From assembly GCA_015179025.1 (NCBI GenBank), contig WHUX01000214.1:26011-90010 (forward strand): a stretch of DNA of 64,000 nucleotides, in the 5' to 3' direction. Both the position numbers and the translations under genes were made by a program. Source of the DNA: Terfezia claveryi. Its lineage: Eukaryota; Ascomycota; Pezizomycetes; Pezizales; Pezizaceae. This document shows positions 34,415 through 44,587 of the stretch, piece after piece (position 1 is the stretch's first letter; each line of letters starts with the position of its first letter). The notes beneath the pieces are model-generated. The model searched no databases, had not been told where the DNA came from, and saw only the letters and a list, made by a program, of their open reading frames with translations.

Positions 34415-37400
34415 GTCGAGAGCATATAGAGGTATATATGCTGGTAGTTGTTGTACTAGTGCTAGTTCCTTTTGAGACTTATTTGTAGATTTAAAGTATA
34501 CAATACAAATCATAAGGAATTCCTTCTCTTTCTTAAAAACTGAGGCTGGCAGGTCATACTTCAAACTACTATGTCTATAGTAGTTACAGATTGCACATGT
34601 TTCAATAGTAATCATGAGGTTGTTCATGGTGTAGGACATGACATGAGTTGGATAGTAGAAATTTTAACAAAAGGACTAATTCATCCTTTTATCCTGGTAC
34701 TAGTTACTATAAACTAGGTTAATAGCAATTTCCTTTACTTTTTTGAAGTAAGGGTATTTTGTTGAGTATTTTCAAAAAAGGAAGACCTATATCTCAGTCC
34801 AAAATCTTATAAAGGTTTATTCTTGTTTATATTGGGTATATTATTATACTCACTAAAAATTTCTTCTAGTAAAGTAGATAGACTCTCATTGTCTAAGAAC
34901 TCTTCTTCTTTCATCATATCATATTAGCTTTCTTTATCTTAGATACTCTCAAAGTATGAACAGAAGATATAGTGTCCGAGTTCTTTGGCTCTTCCATGAC
35001 ATTTATTGAAGTTGCAGTTGATATGCTTGAAATTAATAGCTCTGCAAGAAACCATATTGTTTTGAGTAGAAGTTTCTTGCAAGTGGAAAGTTATTAAAGC
35101 TTTAGTAGAGATATTGCTATTATAGGTATGGTTAGAAGGATCAATGCTATTAGAAATATAATCGTTCTTAGTAGTGGGAGTGTCCAAGTATTAATACTTT
35201 CTTGATAAAGTATCTACTATTAAATTTTTCTTTCTTATAGTATGCTGTATATCTATATCAAATTCTATTATATAATTTTGCCATTACCTCAAATTCTGAC
35301 TTGTAGGTATTTGAGTATAGAGGTTTACTAATAGTTTATGGTTAGTAAGGATAGTGAACTTGTAACCTCTCAATTGTACTTCAAAAAATTTCAATTAGTC
35401 AATAATTAGTAATAATTCTTTTTGAAAGATAGAATAATTGAGTTGTACTGGATTAAATTTTCTAGAGTGCAAGCATGATAGTCTAATATATGTTAACAGT
35501 CCTTAACCTATCCACAATTCTAGTCCTATATAACTAGCATCAAAGACTAAATATTTGGGTTCAGTAGATGTATTATTCTAGAGTTTTAAAATATATGGGG
35601 AATTCACGAGTTCCTTAAGTTTTTCAAATGCTGTATTATAAGTATTTGTCTATTCCCATTTCTTTGTTTCTCCTTGCAGTTCTAACAGGATACTTGTATA
35701 CAATGTTAAGTGAGGAATAAATTTGCTAAGATAATTATCAATTCCAAGGAATCCTCTAAGATACTTTTTTTATATGAGAGTTGGAAATATTAATATAGTA
35801 GTCCTCTTCTTCATGTCTATATATAATCTATTTAATGTCAAAACATGTCCTAAGATTTCCAATCTTGAAGTAAAGAACTGGCATTTGCTTTCTTTGTAAT
35901 AGAATTTCTTTTTCTGTAGATATTTAAGTACTTTCTTCAATAATTCTATATGTTTTTCAGATGTTTTTGAAAATGTAATAATATCATCAATATAGATAAT
36001 TAAATTTTTATAGACCATGTTTTAAAAAATTTCATGTATAATATGAACCATAGTAGCTGGTATATTATGATCCCCTTATTGCATAACTTTACTTCTAAAA
36101 TATCCCATATGATATAAAAAAGTAGAGTATTACTCAGATTCATAATTATTTCTAATATTTAAAAATCCATGTGCTAAATCAAGCTTAGTCCAAATGAGAT
36201 ACTCTACTACTAGTTTAATTGCTTCATTAATATGTAGCAATAGGGTATGGTCCGGTTTAACAGCTAAATTGTGATCTCGATAGTCATTGATATGTTTGGC
36301 TTCTTTTGGTTTATGTTGTTTAGGGATAGTGAACATAACTACAGTATTTCTATCATTTTCTACTCTTTTTATATGACTTGATACTCTTTCTTTAACTAAT
36401 TTATCAGGGTTCTATTGTCTAAATCGATGTCTTGAGGGTCGCCATCTTACTATTTATGTAGTTCTGACTTTTAGTTTAATAGAGTGATCAATCTTTCTTA
36501 GTAGTGGCAGTTCTCATACTATTGTCTTAAGAAATATAAAGAGAAACTGCATTATAGAATTGAATTGTTTCTGTACCATAGAAACAGCTGTCATGAGTTC
36601 TCTTTATAAATCATTATCTTCTACATTATTAATATTTTTCCAATTATGTTGTTTACTTTAATCTATAACTGATTTATAGCTGACCTATATATATACTAAT
36701 CTTATACTATTTACTATAGTTCTGGATCTCTTCTATACACTTAGCTGGAATTAAGGAATATTTTCTGGTTAGATACTAGTTTCTGATGGGTAGGAATTAT
36801 TGCTAGCACTTTGCTGAGAACAAGTTCTTATAATATCATATTTCATCTAGTCAAATAAGCTACATACAATATTCATTCTTCTACATAACCTATCTAATGT
36901 AGTTTGATAGTACAAGCTTTGTTTATTGTTCTTTTTGAGTTTGTAATTGCTATACTTAATAATTTCTTCTTAATACCTCTACTTAGTATTTTGTATAAGT
37001 GTACAAATTGAGAATTAATTAAGTTACCTCCTTTTATTTAGAGATCAATTAAAGCTACATCAGGAAAGAAAATTGTTTGTCTCTAGTATCTCTAGAGACA
37101 GTAATACCATTGGAGATAACATATATCTTTACGATTGGCAGAATGTCTCCTAGTATCTCCTGGAGATACTAAAAGATACTAGAAGACACATAGGAGACAC
37201 CCAGGAGACACCCAGGAGACACAAAAGACACAAAAGACACAAAAGACAATCCTGTCTTCTAGAGACACCACCTGGCGTCCTGATACCACTTTTTTCTTAC
37301 TGATGTAGTATGGAGTATTCATTAGCTTTAACAAATACCTTGTTAAAATCTAGTACCTGTCTTGACAAGAGTTATTCCATGATTTTATTCTTATTGTTTT

Positions 37401-37455
37401 TATTCTTAATAGCTATCGGTATAGCTAAATCTTATGTGACTATATATATGGGTAC
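34415..37455 (-). pseudogene. GypC-1: decayed GypC body (pol), minus strand
   Basis: Nearly colinear with GypC-2 (60975-63745) but much more AT-rich. Readable on the minus strand: a segment before RT (36130-36336), RT with intact YIDDIITFS (about 35960), RNase H remains (about 35230-35480), and a zinc knuckle CAICNYYRHSSLKYD (about 34560-34600) whose last Cys is Tyr. It ends at 34415 beside the GypA-b LTR. The missing downstream part is the plus-strand piece at 56774-58072. A 248-bp miniature element interrupts it. Not functional. Confidence 0.82.
37058..37305. mobile_element. Miniature element M-1 (248 bp) in GypC-1
   Basis: Ends CATCAGGAAAGAAAA ... TTTTTTCTTACTGATG. It is flanked by TA on both sides (37056-37057, 37306-37307), with a single TA at the empty site in GypC-2 (AAAGCTAGTGCGG, about 63591). 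The interior is rich in GGAGACAC / GTGTCTCC words that fold back. There is no coding capacity. It has the same length as M-2. Confidence 0.85.
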
Positions 37456-37650
37456 TATAACATGGCCTCTGAGGACAAGATGATCAAGAGGTACTCTAGA
37501 GTGAGGATAGGAATGAGATGAAATATACATAGAAACACTACATACATAACTAGAGAATATAGGCTTATTACGGACACCTGTTACAGATGTTATGGACAAT
37601 GTCATGAAGTGCCGGATATTCAGAAGGCAGAGGCTAGAGCAAGAAATATA
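37456..37650. other. Scrambled junction with GypA LTR pieces
   Basis: 37456-37555 is the end of a GypA LTR in minus orientation, joined to GypC-1 at GTACC. 37556-37605 is unplaced. 37606-37640 resembles another LTR piece (CTAGCCTCTGCCTTCT in minus orientation). Then gag of GypA-c begins. This mosaic is a candidate rearrangement breakpoint. Confidence 0.55.
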
Positions 37651-38275
37651 TAGCATCGGGGTCCCCAAAAGCCCTGTCCAGAATAGCGAAGAGTACCGAG
37701 ATACCATCCAGCTTAATCCTAGTCTTAAGGACATATGGCTAGATTTGATCTACTGCCTTACCCTCCAGTAGGGCACAGACATAAGCCAATTGGTGTTGCT
37801 TGGATGGGAATCTGGCTGAGTCCCAATTGAGTTTAAGGTTTATCAAGTACTTCTAGGCTCGGAGGCAAGCCCTATCCCTATTGAATTTGGGGGGGGTTAG
37901 AATACTTTTGGTTTTGGCAGTTAGTGCGGAGGGTGGGGTTGCTGACATAGCAGCCATAGTACAGATGAGGGTCTGGATCGTGGTTCGCTTGTTGGCCAGA
38001 GCAATGGTGGCATTATCGAGGTCGTTTTGGAGTACTTTGATTTTTTCATTGGCTGATCTCAGTTTTCATTCAGCTACGGCCAAGCTATTGCTGAGTTGGG
38101 CCCTAATGGCATCTATGGCCTCAAAGATGTCGATGACCTCTCAACGATAGGCATTTAATTCGTTTGGGCCTGAGGGTATAGAGGAGTTCCTTTAGGTCTG
38201 GAACGTGATAGCGGGTAGGGGTAGAGCTACTCTTGACATGATTGCATACTAGTTGGTCCAGAGGATCCAACGTAG
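37651..38275 (-). pseudogene. GypA-c gag N-terminal part, minus strand
   Basis: On the minus strand this is the N-terminal two-thirds of GypA gag: leader after the LTR (CTACGTTGGATCC, possible primer site, near 38264-38275), helical region, LTPPKFNRDRACLRA-like block (about 37860-37900) and GKAVDQIKPY..GIKLDGISVLFAIL (about 37690-37770). It ends at GDPDA, about 70 bp short of where 21057 begins. Together with 21057-32779 it forms one GypA element. Confidence 0.75.
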
Positions 38276-39047
38276 TGTAACAATAGCTCTAGGGACAAGG
38301 CGACCAAGGGGTACGGCAGGACAAGGGCAGGGCTAGAGTACCTCAGGAAAGAAAATAGTTTGTCTCCAGTGTCTCTAGAGACAGTATTGCCACTGGAGAC
38401 AAAGTGTGTCTCCACGATTGGCAGAATGTCTCCCAGTGTCTCCAGGAGACACTGGGAGACACTGGGAGACACATGGGAGACATTCAGGAGACACCTAGGA
38501 GACATAAAAGACACAAAAGACACCAGAGACAACCTTGTCTCCTGGAGACACCACCTGGCATCCCGATGCCACTTTTTTCTTGCTGATGTAAGACATATAT
38601 AGAAACACTATGTGTGTGACTAGGGGAAGGCTGGGATGGGGGGCAAGGGCAAGAGGCAAGAGAGATAGAGGGCAAAAGGCACGAAATATGCGGAAGCAGT
38701 TGCCGCGTGTATTAGAGGGAGGCAACTATGCTGCAGAGCTGTTCACGAGATAAGGGGGTGCACAGGGGAGGTGCATAAGCACTAGAAGAGGCAAGGTTCT
38801 GTATTGGATATACAAGACATTGGATAGGGAGCCAACAATAGTACAAGGGACAGGAGCTATATATACATAATTCGGGGCTAGGGCAATGGAAGGAAAAAGC
38901 TTCCTAGGATCCCTATATCAGAAGACAAGCAAGGTAATGATAACCCATCACCTGTGATTGCAGGTGATGACAAAGGCAACAATATCAATAACCCATTACC
39001 TGCGATCGCAGGTAATGACAAAGATAACTGAGCACACGGTTGTGACA
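38276..39047 (-). repeat. GypA-c 5' LTR, interrupted by miniature element M-2
   Basis: 772 bp, which becomes 522 bp after removing M-2 and one TA. In minus orientation it starts TGTCACAACCGTGTGCTC. It has two palindromes like its partner at 32259: an imperfect one at about 38946-38969 and a perfect 24-bp one at 38994-39017. It is flanked on the right by ACAAT (39048-39052). Confidence 0.83.
38341..38588. mobile_element. Miniature element M-2 (248 bp) in a GypA LTR
   Basis: Ends CCTCAGGAAAGAAAATAG ... ACTTTTTTCTTGCTGATG. It is flanked by TA (38339-38340 and 38589-38590); sister LTRs have one TA (GGGTAAGACAC in minus orientation). A 13-bp stem (38359-38371 with 38391-38403) lies 18 nt inside the left end. 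A GGCATC/GATGCC hairpin (38557-38570) lies 18 nt inside the right end. Confidence 0.88.
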
Positions 39048-42000
39048 ACAATGGGTTGTATATTACTTGTGGGAAAGGGGATCACTTCATTGTAGGATGT
39101 CCCCTCTGCAAGAACTACTCACTAGCTAGCCATGCCATATCTGAGTCACAGATTGAGGAAGTTAAAGAGTCAGTAAAAGGCCTATCCCTTACCCAGTTAC
39201 TGACACTAGTAAGGGACCTGCCCCAAGCCATTTATCTCTATCTTTGTCTACCTTTTCTATTTCTTCCACTTCTCTTGTTGACATATCTCGCCTGTTCAAT
39301 AAGGATTTTGTTGTATCTATCTCCCTTAGAATCAATGATAGAACAATCAATATATCAGTACTTATAGATTGCGGAGCTTCAGGAATTGCATTTGTTAACC
39401 AGGCCTTTGTCAGTAAATTCTCCATACCTATATCTATGCTCAAAACCCCCTATATTTTGGATATTATCAATGGTCAACCTATTTCCTCTGAGGACATTAC
39501 CAATATTGCGTGCATTCCTGCCCTGGTCAGAGATCACACCGAGCTAAACCTCCTAATGTTCATCAATAAGCTAAAATATCTGTTTGTCCTTGGAATCTCG
39601 TGACTCTGAATACATAATATATTAGTCACCTTCAGCTCTTATACCCTGTAGTTCAACAGCCCTTACTATAAAAAATACTGCAGAAACCCGAAGGCTACTA
39701 TTGTGAGGCTGTGTGCATTGCAGCTCCCAATAATCTACTTGACCCAAGTGGTACACCCGCCCGCACACATCGATGCTAATTCTCCTATTTCCCCCACTTC
39801 CACCCCTGTGCCCCCTATTCCCCCTGTCTTACTACTTACAAAACCTCTAAATGTTAGCTTTATCGGGGCAGGGGCTTTTGCTTACCTTACTTGGAGGCAT
39901 AAGCTGAAGGCTTACACCCTGTCCATATATGAGATGAACCTATAGATTAATAAGATGCTAACTAAGGAGGAGTGGAAGTCCATAGTCCTAGATGAATATC
40001 AAAAATTCATTTACCTGTTCTCAGAGAAAACTGTAGAAAAGCTCACACCTCACTAGCTTTATGACTATACTATTCTACTGATAGAGGGTTAGACTCCCCC
40101 CTATAGGCCTCTCTACGGAATGTCCCAGTCAAAGCTAGAAGCTTGGAAGAAATACTTGTAGGAAAAACTTAATAAGAGATTTATTCACAATAGCTCCTCC
40201 CCAGCGGGTGCCTCAGTGCTTTTTGTGAAGAAATCCGATTGCTCTCTCTGGTTGTATGTTGATTATTGGGGCCTAAATGAGATAACAGTCAAAAACAGGT
40301 GCCCCCTACATCAGGAAGGAATAGAATGCCTTTAGATGGCGCCTAAGGGCACCCAGTGGTGCCCAATGGCATCAGGACAGTAACTTTAAGACTATTTCTT
40401 CCTGATGTGGCACCTCTAATCTAGGAGACATTAGTCAGGCTTTTCAAGGCAAAATAGTTCACCAAATTGGATTTGAAAGAGGTGTATAACCTGGTACAGA
40501 TTGCTGAGGGGGAGGAGTAGAAGACTACCTTCTAGATACAATATGGCTATTTTGAGTATAATATTATATCCTTTAGCCCAACCAATGCTCCAGCCTCCTT
40601 CCAACACTTTATAAATGATACTCTATAAGACTTCTTAGATGTATTCTATATGGTCTACTTTAACAATATCCTAATCTATTTAGATACCTTGGTAGAGCAC
40701 AAGATCCATGTCTAACAAGTGCTAGAAAAGCTGGAGTAAGCTGGATTGTACCTCAAGCCCAAAAAGTACAACTTTCATGTGCAGGAGGTCAGGTATCTGG
40801 GATTAATTATCACTACAGAAGGTATCCAGATAGTACCTATGAAAGTTGCCACTGTTCAGGAATAGCAAATCCTAGTAAATTTCAAGGATATCCAAGCCTT
40901 CCTGAGGTTCACTAATTTCTACAGACAGTTCATTCTAGAGTATTTGTAGATTATAGCCTCCTTCACAGCCCTGACCAAAAAAGACCGGCTCTTCAACTGG
41001 AGTCCAGAATCCCAGTTAGCCTTCTAGAACCTTAAGGAAGCCTTCTACTCCATGCTGATACTGGCCTATTTCAACCCTGAGTAGGAATGTATCATTGAAA
41101 CTAGTACTTCCAACTATGTTTCCCTAGGAATCCTATCCTTGAACGACAAAAATGGCATCCTCCATCTAGTAGCTTACTTCTAAAAAAAGCACTCCCTAGC
41201 TAATGGCAATTATAAGATCCATGATAAGGAGTTGATGGCCATCGTAAAGGCATTTGAGGAGTAGAGGCCATACTTGGAGTTAGCTAAAGGGATTATTGAG
41301 ATATTATTTGATTACAAAAACCTTAAGTATTTCATAACTACCTAGCTGCTCAACTGATGACAGGCTAGGTGGTCAAAATTCCGCTCTCAGTACAACTTTA
41401 AGATTAGATACTGTCCTGAAAAGGCTGGTGACAAGCCTGATATATTAACTCAGGGATCAAGAGATTTCCCTAAGGAGGGAGATGAAAGGCTAAAATACTA
41501 AAATTAGGTGCTATTGAAGCCTGAAAACCTCGATTTGGCAGCCAATGTCCTAGCTAAAGCTGAGGCTAATGTGGAAGCTAATGTGGAAGCTGATACAGAA
41601 GCTGAAGTTGAGGCTGATACAGAAGCCAACCTCTGACAACTAGTGAGACAAGTATATGAAAATAACCCTTTAGCTAAGAAAATCATCACTGCAGTAGATT
41701 CCGGCCAGCACCACTACCTCAAGATCTCCCTGGCTGAATGTACTATCCAGGAGGGACTCCTATACTACCGTAAACGGCTCTATATAGTAAAAAGAGGAGA
41801 GTTAAGGCTGAGGCTGATTGAGAAGCACTACGACACCTTGGTGGCAGGTAACCTTCGAGTGGCCAAGATGTTAGAGCTTTTGTCTAGGGAGTATACTTGT
41901 ATTGACCAGTGGAAGGACATGGAGTAGTACATACGGAATTGCTATATGTACAAATGTGCCAAGCCTGTCCGCCATACTCCATATGGCACTCTGAAGCTCC

Positions 42001-42691
42001 TAGATATCCCAGATCAGCTGTGGCTGCACCTAACTATGGATTTCATGACAGGATTACTGGAAGACTCGGGATTCAATGCCATCCTGATAGTGGTAGACCG
42101 GTTGATAAAGATAAGGCATGTTGTACCTTGTCGGGATACCTGTTCTGCTTAGGAGCTGGTCAACCTCTACCTCAACAACGTGTTTCAGTATCATGAGCTC
42201 TTCAAATCCATTGTGTCTGACTATGGCCCTTAGTTTACCTCGGACTTTTGGAGATCTTTCTGCGAGCTTCTAGGGATTAAAGTGCATTTGTCAATAGCAT
42301 ATCACGCCTAGACGAATAATCAATCAGAGAGAATAAACACCATTATAGAGTAATATCTGTAGGCCTTTTTCAATTACTAGCAGGATAACTGGGTTTCATT
42401 GCTGGCCACCTGTAAGTTTGCTACGAACAACTAGTTCTCGGAATCCTCCAAAACCTTACCTTTTCTGGCTAACTACAGTTGGTACCTCTGGTTTGTGGAT
42501 GCCCTAGCACCCCTGCAAAAAGCCTACCCCTCAGCTAAAGAGTTCGCAGTTGAAATCGCTGAACTCCACTGTACCCTGAAAGCCGAGCTAGGATATGCGC
42601 AAGCCAAGCAAGCTGAGTATGCTAATGGATCACAGCTGCCAGCCCCCAGATACCAGCTAGGGGACAAGGTTTGGCTCTCTAGCCAGCACTT
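39048..42691 (+). pseudogene. GypA-b gag end and pol, decayed
   Basis: Starts in gag at the zinc knuckle (CGKGDHFIVGC with ITC before it, about 39063), then protease with intact LIDCGASGIAFVNQ (about 39363). RT (about 40130-40930) has catalytic box YFNN. RNase H is at about 40990-41460, followed by a repetitive linker (AEANVEANVEADTEAE, about 41555). H2C2 is at about 41810-41960 and the integrase core at about 41990-42350, continuing to GDKVWLSSQHF (42680). Stops and Tyr/Asn replacements are frequent in RT and RNase H; the integrase end is better kept. It is cut at 42691 by U-2 and resumes at 55710. Confidence 0.85.
40309..40407. mobile_element. Miniature element M-3 (99 bp) in GypA-b RT
   Basis: Ends CATCAGGAAGGAATAG ... 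CTATTTCTTCCTGATG, an inverted repeat of about 16 bp with one mismatch. The interior folds back (GGGCACC-CAGT-GGTGCCC). It is preceded by TA; the right flank is TG followed by slightly altered target sequence, so the duplication is imperfect. It interrupts the RT block GTCAAAAACAGGT...CTAATCTAGGAGAC. Confidence 0.75.
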
Positions 42692-42795
42692 CATCAGCAA
42701 GAAAAAAGTGGCGTCCGGACGCACCGCCAAGTGTCTGGTCGCAAGAGCTCGCGCATGTGCATCCTGTGCATCCTATGTGTCTGGACGCTGGCTGT

Positions 42796-42902
42796 GTTGC
42801 AATACAATCAGGATGCTCAGGTGAGTTGCAATACAATCTTGATGCCCAGCTGAGTTGTAATACAATCTGGACGCCCGGCTGAGTTGCAATACAATCTGGA
42901 TA
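42796..42902. repeat. Minisatellite S4 in U-2
   Basis: Four tandem units of about 29 bp, of the form TTGCAATACAATCTGGACGC then CCGGCTGAG, less mutated than the copy at 2548-2655. Confidence 0.85.
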
Positions 42903-43179
42903 CCATTGGAGCAACCAAAGCTGTCCGGACGCTGGTAGGAATATTTCAATCCCTAGATATTAGAGTTACTTCCCTTGACATTATTATATTGTTAACGCTA
43001 TGGTTACAATGCACCTGCTTGTATGTACGATGCTCTAATACCAGCCAGTTACGTAGCCACTATTGCAGCCATTGAATATACATGGAGTGGAAATATCTAT
43101 TGTATTTGCTAATAATTATATACACAGAAGTATTGAGTATTAGATATATATATAGAACATGCACTTGCTACTTCAATTG

Positions 43180-43345
43180 CTAATACTCACTCTAACACTC
43201 GCTCTAATACTCGCTCCAATACTCGATCTAATACATGCTCCAATTCTCACTTCAATACTCACTCCAATACTCGCTCTAATCCTTGCCCTAATACTCGCTC
43301 TAATACTCGCTCTCATACTCGCTCTATTACTTGCTCTAATGCTCG
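43180..43345. repeat. Minisatellite S3 in U-2 left arm
   Basis: About thirteen 12-bp units of the GCTCTAATACTC type, the mirror image of 55032-55162. An open frame of LIL/ALI repeats across it is an artefact of a period divisible by three. Confidence 0.88.
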
Positions 43346-43654
43346 CCATAATATGCTGGGATATAGAGTGAAGGGAAAATGCGTAGGGAAGGGAGTGACA
43401 TATACAGGAAAACCAAAGTTGCTAAGGCCGACTACTAGGGCCAATTTAGACTTTGCGAAGACAATGAAATAAGGGATAACAAGAGAAGTAGCATAACAGT
43501 GACCAATGGCACTCAGCCCCCTTTTGCCCACTGGTGTTGTACTATTCAATGCCTGGCCTAGTAATAGTCATATTGCGAAATCGTAGTCATGGTATTGAGA
43601 TATGTGTGGAGTTCATACTTTGTGATATGTTTCGTAGGAATTCATTTATTCACA

Positions 43655-43812
43655 GGCATATATATATATATTTATGTGAGAAACTTGTACTTTTGGAGAG
43701 ATAGAGAAATGCATACATTCATGGGTATATATATATATATATACGAGAAACTCATGCTTTTGAAGACATATATATATATAAGCAAGAAATCCATACATTA
43801 GTAGGCATATAT
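43655..43812. repeat. TATA-rich array S1 in U-2 left arm
   Basis: Four to five alternations of (TA)n and GAGAAACTTGTACTTTTGGAGA-like spacers. Confidence 0.85.
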
Positions 43813-43836
43813 ATATTCTGGTCCATTCCGGGATCT

Positions 43837-43856
43837 GGGCCATACCGGTATGGCCC
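43837..43856. repeat. Perfect 20-bp palindrome in U-2
   Basis: GGGCCATACCGGTATGGCCC, identical to 3631-3650, followed by a diverged second copy (CCATACTGGTATGG). It sits 80 bp left of the GypA-d insertion. Confidence 0.88.
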
Positions 43857-44024
43857 GGTCCATACTGGTATGGCCTGGATATTGCAATGGACTAGGCCAT
43901 TATGGGATTAAATTGTTCAATGTCACGGATAGCAATTGTCACAACCGTGTACTTAGTCTTGATTTGACACTTGAATGGGCTTGTTCGGGTGTCGTTGATG
44001 GGTTAGTGTTATTGTTGCCTTTAT

Positions 44025-44048
44025 CATCACCTGCGATCGCAGGTGATG
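44025..44048. promoter_or_regulatory. 24-bp perfect palindrome in GypA LTR
   Basis: Arms CATCACCTGCGA and TCGCAGGTGATG. It lies about 80 bp upstream of the TATA box in U3, the usual place for an activator site. It is conserved at 49727-49750 and in other GypA LTRs at 32338, 38994 and, degenerate, 20612. Function unknown. Confidence 0.7.
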
Positions 44049-44129
44049 GGTTATCGTTACCTTGCTTGGCTTCCGAGATAAGGGATCTTGGGAAGCTTAT
44101 TCCTTCCGTTGCCCTGGCCTGGAATTATG

Positions 44130-44138
44130 TATATATAG
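44130..44138 (+). promoter_or_regulatory. Likely TATA box of GypA-d
   Basis: TATATATAG in the middle of the 5' LTR, also kept in the 3' LTR and in most decayed copies. It should drive the gag-pol transcript. Confidence 0.6.
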
Positions 44139-44561
44139 CCCCTGTCCCTCGTACTGTCGTTGGATCCCTATCCAACGTCTTGTATACCCAATACAGGACC
44201 TTGCTTCCCCCAGCGCTTGTGCACCTCCCTTGTGCACATCCTTGTCTCGAACAAACAACTCTGCAGTACAGCTGCCTCCCTTGACACACGCGGCAACTGC
44301 CTCCGCGTGTCTCGTGTCTCTTGCCTCTTGCCTCTTGTCTCTTGCCTCTTGCCTCTTGCCTCTCGCCTCTTGCCTCTTGCCTCTTGCCCTTGCCCCCGTC
44401 TCAGTCTCCCCCTGGTCACACACGTAGCGTTCCTACGTGTGTCTTACCCTAGCCTTTCCCCCGATCACACACGTAGCGCTCCTACGTGTGCGATTGCCCC
44501 TTGCCACTTCCCCGGCGTACCCCTTGGTCGCCTTGTCCCCCAGAGCCCTTGTTACACTACG

Positions 44562-44579
44562 TTGGATCTTTCAGACCAA
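44562..44579 (+). promoter_or_regulatory. Possible primer binding site of GypA-d
   Basis: TGGATCTTTCAGACCA begins six bases after the LTR. A leading TGG is typical of sites pairing with the CCA end of a tRNA; the tRNA was not identified. Confidence 0.5.
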
Positions 44580-44587
44580 CTGGTACG

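Larger units (their letters stand above)
43937..44556 (+). repeat. GypA-d 5' LTR
   Basis: TGTCACAACCG...CTTGTTACA. It contains one 24-bp palindrome (44025-44048), a TATATATAG box (44130-44138) about 50 bp downstream of a GGGAAGCTTATTCC segment, a CTCTTGCC 8-bp tandem array (about 44325-44392) and a repeated CACACACGTAGCG(T/C)TCCTACGTGTG word. Open frames through the array are artefacts. Confidence 0.95.

Noticed and set aside
34340..34639. 99-codon minus-strand frame joining a zinc knuckle to unrelated residues
   Set aside because: It crosses the GypC-1/GypA-b LTR boundary at 34414; the chimera is accidental.
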